Shown here: positions 16,771-25,327 of the stretch, piece by piece | Position numbering within the stretch: the first letter of the stretch is position 1 | How the letters are laid out: the number at the start of each line of letters is the position of its first letter | Source of the DNA: Leifsonia virtsii | Lineage (GTDB): Bacteria; Actinomycetota; Actinomycetes; Actinomycetales; Microbacteriaceae | DNA length: 64,000 nucleotides | NCBI RefSeq assembly: GCF_030433675.1 | Contig: NZ_JAROCB010000003.1 | Location: 310,001 to 374,000, forward strand | Direction of reading: 5' to 3' | The notes under the pieces: model-generated | What the model saw: only the letters and a program-made list of their open reading frames with translations | Databases searched by the model: none | What the model was told of the DNA's origin: nothing | Translations under genes and position numbers: made by a program

Positions 16771-17880
16771 CTAACCTAACCGCTTGCCCGGGTGGTCATT
16801 TGGTAGGTTCCGCACAAGATCACCCGTGACCTGCAGGAGTTTCTCCACAGATTCCTCCTCGCCCACACTGATCCGGATGCCCTCCGGCGGGAACGCGCGC
16901 ACCGTGAGCCCGGCGTCGAAGAACGCGTCGTTGGCCTCCGCCGTCTGCTCGCCCGTGGCCAGCCAGACGAAGTTGCCCTGCGCCTCGGGCACCGCCCAGC
17001 CCTGCTCGAGCAGCGCATCCCGGAGCCGGTCGCGCACCATCGCGATGCGGGCGACACGCTCCATCAGCTCCTCCTCGGCCTCGATCGAGGCGAGCGCGGC
17101 GACCCGCGCGGCATCGGTGACAGAGAGCGGGACCGCGGCCGAGCGGGCCGCGTCGAGCACCGCATGCGGACCGACCGCATAGCCGATGCGGAGCGCCGCG
17201 AGGCCGTACGCCTTGGAGAACGTGCGGAGTACGACCAGGTTGGGGTAGCGCGAGAGCAGCGGGATGCCGTCGACCGCGGCGTCGTCGGTCACGAACTCGT
17301 AGTAGGCCTCGTCGAGCAGCACGAGCAGGTCGGACGGCACCCGCGCCATGAACGCCTCGAACTCTGCCGCCGTGACGATCGTGCCGGTCGGGTTGTTCGG
17401 TGTGCACACCACGACGACGCGCGTGCGCTCGGTGATGGCATCGGCCATCGCATCCAGGTCGTGGCCGCCGTCGGCCCGGTTGGGCACCTGCACGCTGGTG
17501 GCACCGGCGACGGTGACCAGCCCGGGGTAGGCCTCGAAGGAGCGCCACGGGTACACGACCTCGTCGCCCGTCCCCGCCGCTGCGGAGATGAACTGCGAGA
17601 GCAACGCGACGGAGCCGCTGCCGAGGTGGACCTCGCCGACGGTGACGCCGTGACGCTCGGCCAGCCGCTCGCGCAGGTCGGCGCCGCCCGCGTTGGGGTA
17701 GCGGTTGAGGTCGCCGAGGGTCGCGGCCACGGCCTCCACCACCGAGGGGAGGGGCGGATAGGGGTTCTCGTTGCTCGACAGCTTGAAGCCGTCCGCCGGC
17801 GCCGGGCGCCCCTGCCGGTAGGCGGGGACCGCGACGATCTCGGGGCGCAGCTTGACGCCGAGCGTGTCTTCGGAACTCAC
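16771..17880 (-). CDS. Histidinol-phosphate-type aminotransferase
   Basis: A 369-residue class I/II PLP-dependent aminotransferase of the HisC branch. Visible motifs are [13 protein letters not shown] near the N-terminus, [18 protein letters not shown], and the PLP lysine in [16 protein letters not shown]. It may act as histidinol-phosphate aminotransferase or as an aromatic aminotransferase (HisC2/Pat); it is not in a his operon, which favours the second. The start is GTG 17880, with TAAGTT six bases upstream. It ends four bases before E1 alpha begins. Confidence 0.85.
   Translation of the reverse strand: MSSEDTLGVKLRPEIVAVPAYRQGRPAPADGFKLSSNENPYPPLPSVVEAVAATLGDLNRYPNAGGADLRERLAERHGVTVGEVHLGSGSVALLSQFISAAAGTGDEVVYPWRSFEAYPGLVTVAGATSVQVPNRADGGHDLDAMADAITERTRVVVVCTPNNPTGTIVTAAEFEAFMARVPSDLLVLLDEAYYEFVTDDAAVDGIPLLSRYPNLVVLRTFSKAYGLAALRIGYAVGPHAVLDAARSAAVPLSVTDAARVAALASIEAEEELMERVARIAMVRDRLRDALLEQGWAVPEAQGNFVWLATGEQTAEANDAFFDAGLTVRAFPPEGIRISVGEEESVEKLLQVTGDLVRNLPNDHPGKRLG
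16773..16778 (-). promoter_or_regulatory. Minus-10 element for the 2-oxoacid dehydrogenase operon
   Basis: TAGGTT on the minus strand ends six bases before the GTG start of E1 alpha; its last base overlaps the hisC stop codon. Leaderless pattern. Confidence 0.45.
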
Positions 17881-17886
17881 AGACCC

Positions 17887-17892
17887 AACTTA
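17887..17892 (-). promoter_or_regulatory. Minus-10 element for the HisC-type aminotransferase
   Basis: TAAGTT on the minus strand ends six bases before the GTG start at 17880; no ribosome site is present. Leaderless pattern. Confidence 0.45.
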
Positions 17893-17930
17893 GCCGCGCC
17901 CGCATTCCGGCAGGGGAATTCCGTCAACCC

Positions 17931-17939
17931 TGTGGATAA
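17931..17939 (+). other. Isolated perfect DnaA box
   Basis: TGTGGATAA, consensus DnaA box, in the divergent gap between the aminotransferase gene and the holin-like membrane gene, 32 kb from oriC. Confidence 0.5.
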
Positions 17940-17983
17940 CGCCGCCCCTGGTCCGGATCGCGCAGCCCTGGGAGGATGAGGCC

Positions 17984-18370
17984 ATGCGATTCCTGCTCAG
18001 GCTGATCATCAACGCCCTCGCCCTCTGGCTCACGACGCTGATCGTCAGCGGCGTGACCGTGCACCCGTACGCGTCCGGCACCGTCGCGACAGTGCTGACG
18101 TACCTCCTCATCGCCCTGATCTTCGGCGTGGTCAACGCCGTCATCGGCACCGTCATCCGGATCGTCGCGATCCCGCTCTACATCCTGACGCTCGGCCTCA
18201 TCTCCCTGCTCGTCAACGCCTTCCTGCTGTTCATCGTGTCGTGGATCAGCGACGCGATCGGCTTCGGGCTGCACATCGACGGGTTCTGGGCGGGCGTGCT
18301 CGGCGCGCTCGTGCTCGGCATCATCGCCTGGCTGCTCGGGCTGATCTTCCGGCCCGCCCGCCGAGGCTGA
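17984..18370 (+). CDS. Phage-holin-family-4-like membrane protein
   Basis: A 128-residue protein with four hydrophobic segments spanning most of its length (about 4-24, 33-52, 58-83 and 98-121). The segment FGVVNAVIGTVIRIVAIPLYILTLG is typical of the small YvlD-type membrane family in the holin 4 superfamily. Despite the family name it is a common chromosomal gene; no phage genes are near. The start is ATG 17984 after GGGAGGATGAGG. Function unknown. Confidence 0.75.
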   Translation: MRFLLRLIINALALWLTTLIVSGVTVHPYASGTVATVLTYLLIALIFGVVNAVIGTVIRIVAIPLYILTLGLISLLVNAFLLFIVSWISDAIGFGLHIDGFWAGVLGALVLGIIAWLLGLIFRPARRG

Positions 18371-18439
18371 CGTCAGCGGCCACCGCGCGGGTGCGGGAGA
18401 ATAGGGGGGTACCCGCCGCTTGATCCCGCGAGGAGCACC

Positions 18440-19819
18440 ATGACCGCCCTGCCTCCCCAGCCGCTCAGCCCGCTCGACGGCCGCTACCGGTCCGCCGTCG
18501 TCGGGCTCGGCGACCATCTCTCCGAGGCGGGTCTCAACCGTGCGCGCGTGCAGGTCGAGGTCGAGTGGCTGATCTACCTGACCGAGCACAGGATGTTCGG
18601 CTCGTCGCCGCTGACCGCCGAGCAGAAGCAGGCGCTCAGGGCGCTGGCCGACGACTTCGGCCAGCCGGAGATCGACCGGCTCGCCGAGCTCGAGGCGACC
18701 ACCAGGCACGACGTGAAGGCTGTCGAGTATCTGGTGCGCGAGCGGCTGCACGCGCTCGGCCTCGACCACATCGCCGAGTTGACGCACTTCGCGGCGACGA
18801 GTGAGGACATCAACAACCTCTCCTACGCGCTGACCGTCAGCGCCGCGGTGCGCGAGTCGTGGCTGCCTGCCTTCCGCGCCGTCATCGCCGAGCTGCGCGC
18901 TCAGGCGAAGCAGTACCGCGACGACGCGATGCTCGCCCGCACGCACGGGCAGCCGGCGACGCCGACCACCATGGGCAAGGAGCTCGCCGTGTTCGTGCAC
19001 CGCCTGGAGCGGGTGCGCGAGCAGATCGAGGGCGGCGTCCACCTGGGCAAGTTCAGCGGCGCGACCGGAACGTTCGCGGCGCACCTCGTGGCCGACCCCG
19101 ACGCCGACTGGCCCCGGATCTCGCGGGAGTTCGTGGAGAGCCTCGGGCTCGACTGGAACCCGCTGACCACGCAGATCGAGTCGCACGACTGGCAGGCCGA
19201 GCTGTACTCGCGCATCTCGCACGCCAACCGCATCCTGCACAACCTGTGCACCGACATCTGGACGTACATCTCCCTGGGCTACTTCCGCCAGGTCCCGGAG
19301 CCCGGGGCGACCGGCTCGTCGACCATGCCGCACAAGGTGAACCCGATCCGGTTCGAGAACGCGGAGGCCAACCTCGAGCTGTCGAGCGCCGTGCTCGACT
19401 CGCTCGCCGCCACCCTCGTCACCAGCCGCCTGCAGCGCGACCTGACCGACTCGACCACGCAGCGCAACATCGGGGTCGGCCTCGGGCACTCGCTGCTGGC
19501 GCTGGACAACGTCCAGCGCGGTCTGGGACAGATCGCCATCGACCGGCAGGCGCTCGCCGACGACCTCGACGCCAACTGGGAGGTGCTCGCGGAGGCGATC
19601 CAGACGGTGATCCGCGCAGAGGTGACCGCCGGCCGGTCCACCATCTCCGACCCCTACGCGCTGCTCAAGGAGCTGACCCGCGGCAAGCGCGTGGACCACG
19701 CGACGCTGACGGAGTTCGTCAACGGCCTCGAGATCGGCCAGGCGGCGAAGAACCGCCTGCTCGCGCTCACGCCCGCCGGCTACATCGGCCTGGCGTCGGA
19801 GCTCGTCGACTACCTCTGA
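18440..19819 (+). CDS. purB: Adenylosuccinate lyase
   Basis: A 459-residue member of the fumarase/aspartase superfamily. The signature GSSTMPHKVNPIRFENAE lies near residue 293, and the catalytic segments TSEDINNL and ARTHGQPATPTTMGKE are present. It catalyses two steps of purine synthesis: fumarate release from SAICAR, and from adenylosuccinate. Length and motifs match the bacterial PurB group in which the protein begins with PLSPLDGRY. The start is ATG 18440 after GCGAGGAGCACC. Confidence 0.95.
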   Translation: MTALPPQPLSPLDGRYRSAVVGLGDHLSEAGLNRARVQVEVEWLIYLTEHRMFGSSPLTAEQKQALRALADDFGQPEIDRLAELEATTRHDVKAVEYLVRERLHALGLDHIAELTHFAATSEDINNLSYALTVSAAVRESWLPAFRAVIAELRAQAKQYRDDAMLARTHGQPATPTTMGKELAVFVHRLERVREQIEGGVHLGKFSGATGTFAAHLVADPDADWPRISREFVESLGLDWNPLTTQIESHDWQAELYSRISHANRILHNLCTDIWTYISLGYFRQVPEPGATGSSTMPHKVNPIRFENAEANLELSSAVLDSLAATLVTSRLQRDLTDSTTQRNIGVGLGHSLLALDNVQRGLGQIAIDRQALADDLDANWEVLAEAIQTVIRAEVTAGRSTISDPYALLKELTRGKRVDHATLTEFVNGLEIGQAAKNRLLALTPAGYIGLASELVDYL

Positions 19820-19838
19820 GCCGTGGAGGGCGGGCCGC

Positions 19839-20171
19839 TCAGTGACCGCGCGCCCGGTCGTCCCCTTCGGCGCGCTCCCGCGCCGCCTTGGCGCGCGCCT
19901 CAGCGTCCTGCTCGTGAATGTCCTCCACCTCGGCCTCGGTCGGCTTGAACGCCAGGGCGAAGAGGGCCAGCAGCACCACGGCGACGATGAACGTGACGCC
20001 GAGGCCGACCGCGGCGAGGATGAACTCGCGGGTCGCGACGAGCACGATGAGCCCGACGAAGACCGCGAGACCGCCGGAGATGGCGAGCAGCTCGACGGGG
20101 AGGAACCGGTCGCGGCGGCTGGGCTGGAGGTTCTGGGTCACTCGGGGGTCTTTCCTGTCGCGGGAGGTCAC
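19839..20171 (-). CDS. Small two-helix membrane protein
   Basis: A 110-residue protein with two hydrophobic helices (about 32-50 and 54-78 from the upstream start) and a charged C-terminal tail rich in Glu, Ala and Arg. The chosen GTG at 20171 overlaps the stop codon of the preceding gene as GTGA. A second GTG at 20141, with AGGAAAG nine bases upstream, would give 100 residues and is almost as likely. No family recognised. It is convergent with purB. Confidence 0.6.
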   Translation of the reverse strand: MTSRDRKDPRVTQNLQPSRRDRFLPVELLAISGGLAVFVGLIVLVATREFILAAVGLGVTFIVAVVLLALFALAFKPTEAEVEDIHEQDAEARAKAARERAEGDDRARGH

Positions 20172-20773
20172 GATGCGCTCTCCGCTCCGTGCGGGCCGTC
20201 GGAATGCCCGCGCGCGGCGCTCCGCAGCGTGGCCGCGCCGATCGCCTGGAACACGCCGACGATGACCGCCCACGCGCCGAAGAGGCCGATCACCAGGACG
20301 GCGTCGGCGGGGGAGAAGAGCAGGGCGAGGGCGAGCACGGCGGTGATGGCACCGGTGATCAGCCAGTCGCGCGCCGCCGCATCCCGACCGCGCTCCCGGA
20401 CGCCGTTGTAGAGCTCCAGCATGCCGGTGAGAGCGGCCCACACCGTGACGAGGTAGAGGTAGAGGCCGAGGCCCGCGCCGGAGAGCGCGAGCGCGAGGAC
20501 GCCGGCGAGGACGCCGATTCCGCCCTGCACCGCGAACAGCGTGCGCGTGATGCGGCGTCCGGCCAGCATGCCGCTCAGGATCCCGGTGACGAGCCCGTCG
20601 AGCACCGCGAAGACGCCGAACACGATCAGGCCGAAGGCGGGCGTGTGCGCGTCCCGGGTGAAGGTGATGACGGCGCCGGCGGCGAGCGCCAGCACGGCGC
20701 GGACGGCGGGGACGACCCAGTACCGGCTGTGCGCGTGGAGGCTCGGACGCTGGGCGGGGACGGCGGTAGCCAC
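20168..20773 (-). CDS. HdeD-like DUF308 membrane protein
   Basis: A 201-residue integral membrane protein with about six helices arranged as repeated hairpins, in the style of the HdeD/DUF308 family (VRAVLALAAGAVITF, LIVFGVFAVLDGLVTGIL, LFSPADAVLVIGLFGAWAVIVGVFQAIGA). HdeD is linked to acid resistance in E. coli, but the actinobacterial relatives are uncharacterised. The start is ATG 20773, and the stop overlaps the next gene's GTG. Confidence 0.7.
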   Translation of the reverse strand: MATAVPAQRPSLHAHSRYWVVPAVRAVLALAAGAVITFTRDAHTPAFGLIVFGVFAVLDGLVTGILSGMLAGRRITRTLFAVQGGIGVLAGVLALALSGAGLGLYLYLVTVWAALTGMLELYNGVRERGRDAAARDWLITGAITAVLALALLFSPADAVLVIGLFGAWAVIVGVFQAIGAATLRSAARGHSDGPHGAESAS

Positions 20774-20861
20774 GTAGGCCCTCTTTCAAATACGGGATTC
20801 GGCGTCCAGTCTAGTCGTCGCATTCCTGCGCGTTCGCCGCATCCTGGCCCCCGCAGATGGC

Positions 20862-20867
20862 TACGAT
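20862..20867 (+). promoter_or_regulatory. Minus-10 element for a leaderless transcript
   Basis: TACGAT ends six bases before the ATG at 20874; no ribosome site is seen. Confidence 0.5.
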
Positions 20868-20873
20868 CGCGTC

Positions 20874-21581
20874 ATGCGGATCGCCTTCGCGGTAGTTCGG
20901 GCCCTTGTCGTCGTGCTCATGGTGGCCGCCGTCGTCGCGCAGCTGGCGCGCAGCATCCAGTACACGAGCGCGGGCGGCGGGAGCGTCGCCGGGCTGCTGG
21001 TGAACTTCTTCAGCTTCTTCACGATCGACTCGAACGTGCTCGGCCTCGTCGTGCTGGCGATCGGCGCGGTGCTGCTCGTCGTGCGGAGCGGTGACGACCC
21101 GAACTGGTTCACGGCGCTGCGTGCAGCCGCGGTCACCTATCTGGTGACGACCGGGGTCGTCTACAACCTGCTGCTGCGCAACATCCCCCTCCCGCAGGGC
21201 ACGACCGTGGCCTGGTCGAACGAGGTGCTGCACGTGATCGCGCCCGCCTACCTGCTGATCGACTGGCTGTTCGCGCCCGGGCGCACGCCGCTGCGCCTGC
21301 GGACCGTGTGGGGCATCGCCGCGTTCCCGATCGTCTGGGCCGTGTACACGCTGTTGCGCGCCCCGATCGCCGCCGACCCCGTGTCGGGCAAGCAGCCCTG
21401 GTATCCGTATCCGTTTCTGAACCCGGCGACCAGCCCCAACGGTTATCTGTCGGTGGCGTTCTACGTCGTGCTGATCGCGGTCGTCATCCTGGCCGCCGGT
21501 TACGGCGTGGTGTGGGTGTCGCGCCGCTGGCGCGGGGGTCGCGCTTTGCCGTCCACAGCCGAGGCGGCCTCGGCGGGCTGA
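20874..21581 (+). CDS. Pr6Pr family integral membrane protein
   Basis: A 235-residue protein with six or seven membrane helices. The pattern FFSFFTIDSNVLGLVVL, TTGVVYNLLLRN, EVLHVIAPAYLLIDWLF and PWYPYPFLNP matches the bacterial Pr6Pr family, related to the FAR-17a/AIG1 group. Members of the eukaryotic branch hydrolyse fatty acid esters of hydroxy fatty acids; the bacterial role is not established. The ATG at 20874 is chosen because TACGAT lies six bases upstream. Confidence 0.75.
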   Translation: MRIAFAVVRALVVVLMVAAVVAQLARSIQYTSAGGGSVAGLLVNFFSFFTIDSNVLGLVVLAIGAVLLVVRSGDDPNWFTALRAAAVTYLVTTGVVYNLLLRNIPLPQGTTVAWSNEVLHVIAPAYLLIDWLFAPGRTPLRLRTVWGIAAFPIVWAVYTLLRAPIAADPVSGKQPWYPYPFLNPATSPNGYLSVAFYVVLIAVVILAAGYGVVWVSRRWRGGRALPSTAEAASAG

Positions 21582-21584
21582 CGG

Positions 21585-22094
21585 TCAGACGGCCGAGGGA
21601 CGCGGCTCCGGCTCCTCCGCGCGCGCCCAGAAGACGAACGCGGCAAGGGCGGCGAGCGCGAGCAGGAAGGCTCCGGTCGGGGTGACCGTGTCGGGCATCC
21701 CGTGCTGGGTCAGCGCGACCGACACGATGCCCGCGATCACGCCGGCGGCGCTGGCGACCGCGAAGGCGAACGAGATCGCGCGCGCCGCGCCGTGGAGCAC
21801 GAGGCCGCGCACGATGAGTGCGACGACACCGATCAGCCAGAGCAGCACGACGGGCGCGGAGAGCAGGATACTCAGCGAATCGCGCAGGAGCACACCCGGC
21901 GTCGCATAGAGGAGCCCCGCGGCGAGCGCCAGGACGAGGACCAGCCCGGCGAACCCGAGCGCGCGGGCGCCGTCGGTCCGCAGTCGCAGGATCGGCTGCG
22001 TGAGGGACGGCCAGGTGAAGGCGAGCGCGAACGCGACAAGGGAGAGCGCCACGCTGCCTGCGCCCTGCAGCACCGGAAGAAGGATGCCCAACAT
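21585..22094 (-). CDS. Multi-spanning membrane protein, unknown
   Basis: About 169 residues with five hydrophobic helices and a short charged C-terminal tail (EEPEPRPS). No family recognised. It is convergent with the Pr6Pr gene, with only three bases between the stop codons. The start is uncertain: ATG 22094 has AGGAG about ten bases upstream, while a TTG at 22106 would abut that same site. The ATG is preferred. Confidence 0.55.
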   Translation of the reverse strand: MLGILLPVLQGAGSVALSLVAFALAFTWPSLTQPILRLRTDGARALGFAGLVLVLALAAGLLYATPGVLLRDSLSILLSAPVVLLWLIGVVALIVRGLVLHGAARAISFAFAVASAAGVIAGIVSVALTQHGMPDTVTPTGAFLLALAALAAFVFWARAEEPEPRPSAV

Positions 22095-22172
22095 GCCTCC
22101 ATTCAACTCCTCCCGGCGACGCTGGGCGTCGTTCGGGAGGATGATCTCGCGGACGACGGTGAAGCGCCCGTC

Positions 22173-22817
22173 TCAGCAGAAGGGCGCGAGCGCCTCGGCG
22201 TAGCGCGCCGTGTCGGCGCGGGTCCCGGCGGTGACGATCAGCGTGTGCTCTCCGATGCGTCGCGTGTAGGTGCCGGCGCACGGGATCTCGGCGACCTTCG
22301 TCAGGCCGCAGTGCCACGCCGGGATGAGGGCGTCGAGTGCCGCCCGCTCCGGCCGCTCCTCCAACCTGACCGGGTGGCGGCGGGACACGCGCCGTTCGAA
22401 CTGGGCGTGCATCCACTGCTGCAGGTCGTCGGGGCCGGCCGCAGCTCCGAGCGCGTCCTGCCACGACGGGCCGATCAGCTCGAGCAGGAGCTGGGCGCGC
22501 TCATCGGACCGATCCGCCGACTGCTGCAGCCGCTCGAGAATGTCGGCGTCGCGGATGTTCCCCGCATGCGCCAGGACCGCGCCCCAGACTCGGGGCCATG
22601 CCTCCCGCCATGCCTCGACGGGAGCGGCGGCGCGAACCGACGCGTCGAGCGGGGCCGGGGTGTCGACGAGCAGTGGGGGAAGGTCGGGACCCTCCGGCTC
22701 GAGCACCCACGCCTCACGGATCCACAGCAGCTCGAGCACCTGCTGCAGGTCGTCCTCGATCGTGATCATCATGTCGTGCGGCCACGGATTCCCGGGCATG
22801 GGTTCGGATGAGTACAC
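22173..22817 (-). CDS. Hypothetical protein with two cysteines near the C-terminus
   Basis: A soluble protein of about 214 residues, rich in Trp, Leu and acidic residues, without signal peptide or membrane helix. The segment EIPCAGTYTRRIGEHTLIVTAGT near the end looks like a small beta domain. No family recognised. The GTG at 22817 has GAGGGGG six bases upstream and is preferred over ATG codons further upstream that lack such a site. It is divergent from the acetyltransferase gene. Confidence 0.5.
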   Translation of the reverse strand: MYSSEPMPGNPWPHDMMITIEDDLQQVLELLWIREAWVLEPEGPDLPPLLVDTPAPLDASVRAAAPVEAWREAWPRVWGAVLAHAGNIRDADILERLQQSADRSDERAQLLLELIGPSWQDALGAAAGPDDLQQWMHAQFERRVSRRHPVRLEERPERAALDALIPAWHCGLTKVAEIPCAGTYTRRIGEHTLIVTAGTRADTARYAEALAPFC

Positions 22818-22901
22818 GAATACCCCCTCGATTCGTCGTGCCCCCATCCTGTCGCCCATCCCGCCGGATGCCCAAGGCCGGCGTACGACAGACTGAATCG
22901 C

Positions 22902-23546
22902 ATGGACCTGACCACCGCCTTCCCGCCCTTCGGGCTCCGGATCGAGGCCGGCCCGCTGGTGCTCCGCCCGATCACCGACGACGTCGTGCCCGCCCTGATC
23001 GAGGTCGTGCTGGCCGGCGTGCACGACCCGGCGCTCATGCCCTTCTACTTCCCATGGACCGACGCGCCGGCCGACAAACTGCCCGCGCAGTTTGCGCAGT
23101 ACCACTGGGGAACACGCTCACGGTGGTCGCCGGAGTCGTGGACGCTGGAGTTCGCCGTCGAGTTCGAGGGGACGCTCGTCGGTTCGCAGGGGGTGAGCAC
23201 GCACGACTACCTCGTCACCCGCACCGGCGAGACCGGCTCGTGGCTCGGCCGCCGCTTCCACGGTCGAGGCATCGGAACGAGGTCGCGGCAGGCCATCTGC
23301 GCGTTCCTCTTCGACCACCTCGACGCGGAGGAGATCACGTCCGGCGCGTTCACGGACAACCCGGCATCCCTCGCGGTCAGCAGAAAGGTCGGCTACCGCC
23401 CGGACGGAACCGCGCGCCTCGCCCGCCGCGGCGAGCCGGCCGTCAACCAGCGCCTGCGCCTGACTCCGGAGGACTTCGTGCGCGGCGAGCCCATCGAGGT
23501 CACCGGAGTGGAGGCGTTCCGCCGGTTCATCGGCCTGGACGCGTGA
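22902..23546 (+). CDS. GNAT family N-acetyltransferase
   Basis: A 214-residue protein of the RimJ/RimL-like GNAT group. LVLRPITDDVVPAL forms the first strand and helix, and the acetyl-CoA loop is RFHGRGIGTRSRQAI, matching the family R/Q-x-x-G-x-G/A motif. The later AFTDNPASLAVSRKVGYRPDG segment is the typical Asn-x-x-Ser-x-x-Val strand/helix. Such enzymes acetylate protein N-termini or small amines; the substrate is unknown. It stands alone. Confidence 0.85.
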   Translation: MDLTTAFPPFGLRIEAGPLVLRPITDDVVPALIEVVLAGVHDPALMPFYFPWTDAPADKLPAQFAQYHWGTRSRWSPESWTLEFAVEFEGTLVGSQGVSTHDYLVTRTGETGSWLGRRFHGRGIGTRSRQAICAFLFDHLDAEEITSGAFTDNPASLAVSRKVGYRPDGTARLARRGEPAVNQRLRLTPEDFVRGEPIEVTGVEAFRRFIGLDA

Positions 23547-23559
23547 GCCACTCCGCTCG

Positions 23560-23832
23560 CTAGGAGACGGGCAGCGCGAGCAGGTTGTCGCCCGGCGTTT
23601 CATCTCCCACGGTGCGAAGGTAGGGCGGGTCCGCCTCGACCACCTCCACAAGCGCGGTCGCACCCCCACCGCTCACGTACACCGAGCCCGGGTTGGCCCC
23701 CACGTACGTGACGGCGTCGGCCTTCACCACCCACTGGCTCGGCTCGCCCGCGCGGCCCTCGAAGTAGTACTTCGTGATCGTGCCGAGGCTCGGAGGCGTG
23801 CTCGACACCGTGATCCCGGTGATCTCGAACAT
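23560..23832 (-). CDS. DUF3892-like small protein
   Basis: A 90-residue protein whose C-terminal part (PPYLRTVGDETPGDNLLALP) matches the ending typical of DUF3892 proteins. The N-terminal part is a predicted beta-rich segment. Function unknown. The ATG at 23832 comes one base after the stop of a 32-residue ORF upstream (TGACATG), and no ribosome site of its own is seen, so it is probably translated by coupling to that ORF. Confidence 0.65.
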   Translation of the reverse strand: MFEITGITVSSTPPSLGTITKYYFEGRAGEPSQWVVKADAVTYVGANPGSVYVSGGGATALVEVVEADPPYLRTVGDETPGDNLLALPVS

Positions 23833-23833
23833 G

Positions 23834-23932
23834 TCAGCGCCCGGATTCGGCCAGCGCGCCGGTGATCAGTGCCGTGATGTCGATGGGCTGGGTGGGCGGC
23901 AGCTCGAGGGCCGCCGGGTCGATCGTGCTCAT
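23834..23932 (-). CDS. Putative 32-residue peptide upstream of the DUF3892 gene
   Basis: A short ORF starting MSTIDPAALELPP and ending ALAESGR. A strong purine-rich ribosome site (AAGGAAGAGGATCAG) sits directly before the ATG at 23932. It ends one base before the start of the DUF3892 gene. The peptide is slightly acidic, has no cysteine and no membrane helix. Whether it is a functional peptide or a translational leader for the next gene cannot be decided. The good ribosome site and tight spacing are the support. Confidence 0.5.
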   Translation of the reverse strand: MSTIDPAALELPPTQPIDITALITGALAESGR

Positions 23933-24007
23933 TCTGATCCTCTTCCTTGCTCAGTGGATGCCCCACTCGGTGGCAGCCGGTCCGGTTCTGATTGCCTCGG
24001 GTCGGAA

Positions 24008-24048
24008 GGTGCCCGCCGCCGCCCCCCGGCGATTACGCGGCGGGCACC
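24008..24048. repeat. 12-bp perfect inverted repeat
   Basis: GGTGCCCGCCGC (24008-24019) and GCGGCGGGCACC (24037-24048) pair perfectly around a 17-base loop, 33 bases past the anti-sigma gene stop codon. No U-tract follows. It may end the sigma/anti-sigma transcript. Confidence 0.5.
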
Positions 24049-24080
24049 GCCCCTAGACCGCACAATGAGAATCCCCTTGT

Positions 24081-24587
24081 TCATTCGTGCGGGCTTGTCA
24101 GGCCGAGTCGCGTGCAGAGCTCGCTCGCGGCCAATTCGGAGGGGAACACACCCAGTCGCCCGTCCGGCAGCTGGCAGGTCTGCAGGTCGGGGACCGGGAA
24201 CTCCCGGTCGTTCGTGGAACCGCCCGGCGAGAAGCTGCCGATGCGCCAGGTCGCCGCGCACATGTCCTCGGCGAGCTCGATGCGCTCCTTCAGCGGCGTC
24301 GGCGTCTTCGAGCTCTGGTCGCCGGGCAGGTAGGCGGACGTGGCGTGGCGGGAGTCGACGTCGGCGCTGGCGTAGCAGTCCATCAGGTAGTTGATCTGCC
24401 CCTGGGGGGCACGGGCGATCGCGATCGCCCCGGCGGTCGTGCCGAGCGCGAGGGTGCCCGCGATGCCCATGGCGATGAGGCGGTGCTTCCGCGTCCTGCG
24501 CCGCTCGACGGTCGCGATGGTGTCGAGGACGCGGAGCTTGAGCTGGTCGAAGTGTTCGTCGGTGGGCAGGAGGTCGTGGTCGGTCAT
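24081..24587 (-). CDS. Putative membrane-bound anti-sigma factor
   Basis: A 168-residue protein with a cytoplasmic N-terminus (1-36), one transmembrane helix (about 38-58) and an extracytoplasmic domain containing four cysteines (in DCYAS, DMCAA, QTCQL and ELCTR). It overlaps the ECF sigma gene stop codon as ATGA. This arrangement is typical of membrane anti-sigma factors that hold the sigma factor until an envelope signal arrives. The zinc-anti-sigma HxxxCxxC motif is absent, so assignment rests on context and topology. Confidence 0.6.
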   Translation of the reverse strand: MTDHDLLPTDEHFDQLKLRVLDTIATVERRRTRKHRLIAMGIAGTLALGTTAGAIAIARAPQGQINYLMDCYASADVDSRHATSAYLPGDQSSKTPTPLKERIELAEDMCAATWRIGSFSPGGSTNDREFPVPDLQTCQLPDGRLGVFPSELAASELCTRLGLTSPHE

Positions 24588-25192
24588 GGCTTCCCCCTGA
24601 GGGTGTGAAGTTCGTTGCGGAGCCGTGTCCGCAGGCGCGAGAGCCTGTTGCGGACGGCCGCCGGGGTGATGCCGGCCTGAGCGGCGGCTTCGTCGTAGCT
24701 GTGGTCGCCGCGGATGCAGAGCTCGAACACGGTCCGATCGGGCTCCGGCAGGGCCGCGGCCACGGTCTCGACGTAGGCGAGCAGCTGATTCCGCTCGGCG
24801 ATCTCGTCCGGGCCCGGACGTGAGTCCGGATGGGTCTCATCCAGGGCGTCGCCGGCTCGTCGGTTCTGGGCGGCCTGGATGGCGCGCCGCCTGTTCGCGA
24901 TCAGGTTCCGGCTGGTGACGAGCAGCCAGGGCAGGACGGATTCGCCCGCGACGACGATCGTCGCCCGTTTCCTCCAGAGGGTGACGAAGACGTCCTGGCT
25001 GATCTCCTCGATGTCCTCGCGGGCGTCGAGGCTCGCCGCGATGTAGGCGTAGACGACACGGCTGTGCCGGTCGTAGAGCGTGCCGAGCGCGCCGCGCCGG
25101 CCGTCGACGAGGTCGAGCAGGAGGTCGCGGTCCGATGGTTCGGAACGCGACACCTCCCCCCTCGTCGAGTTCGCCTCGGCCGTGTCGCTCAT
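24584..25192 (-). CDS. ECF-type RNA polymerase sigma factor
   Basis: A 202-residue sigma-70 family protein with region 2 (about 25-100: LGTLYDRHSRVVYAYI, EEISQDVFVTLWRK, WLLVTSRNLIANRRR) and region 4 (about 140-195: LPEPDRTVFELCIRGDHSYDEAAAQAGITPAAVRNRLSR quoted in part). It directs polymerase to a small regulon, probably including its own operon. The start is ATG 25192. It overlaps the putative anti-sigma gene. The adjacent divergent gene for a secreted crystallin-like protein is a candidate target. Confidence 0.87.
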   Translation of the reverse strand: MSDTAEANSTRGEVSRSEPSDRDLLLDLVDGRRGALGTLYDRHSRVVYAYIAASLDAREDIEEISQDVFVTLWRKRATIVVAGESVLPWLLVTSRNLIANRRRAIQAAQNRRAGDALDETHPDSRPGPDEIAERNQLLAYVETVAAALPEPDRTVFELCIRGDHSYDEAAAQAGITPAAVRNRLSRLRTRLRNELHTLRGKP

Positions 25193-25327
25193 ACCTAAGA
25201 AATGTGCCTCCCCGCCGAATCCTCTCAACCCGATCGAAATCTCTGCTCTTGCGACCGTGGCGGTGCGCCGACAGACTGACCGTGCCGGGCACCAAGCCGG
25301 CACGATTCACCCCGGGGGAGAAGTGGA

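Noticed and set aside
17984-18370. Prophage holin
   Set aside because: Only the family name suggests a phage; the neighbours are purB and an aminotransferase, and there are no other phage genes.
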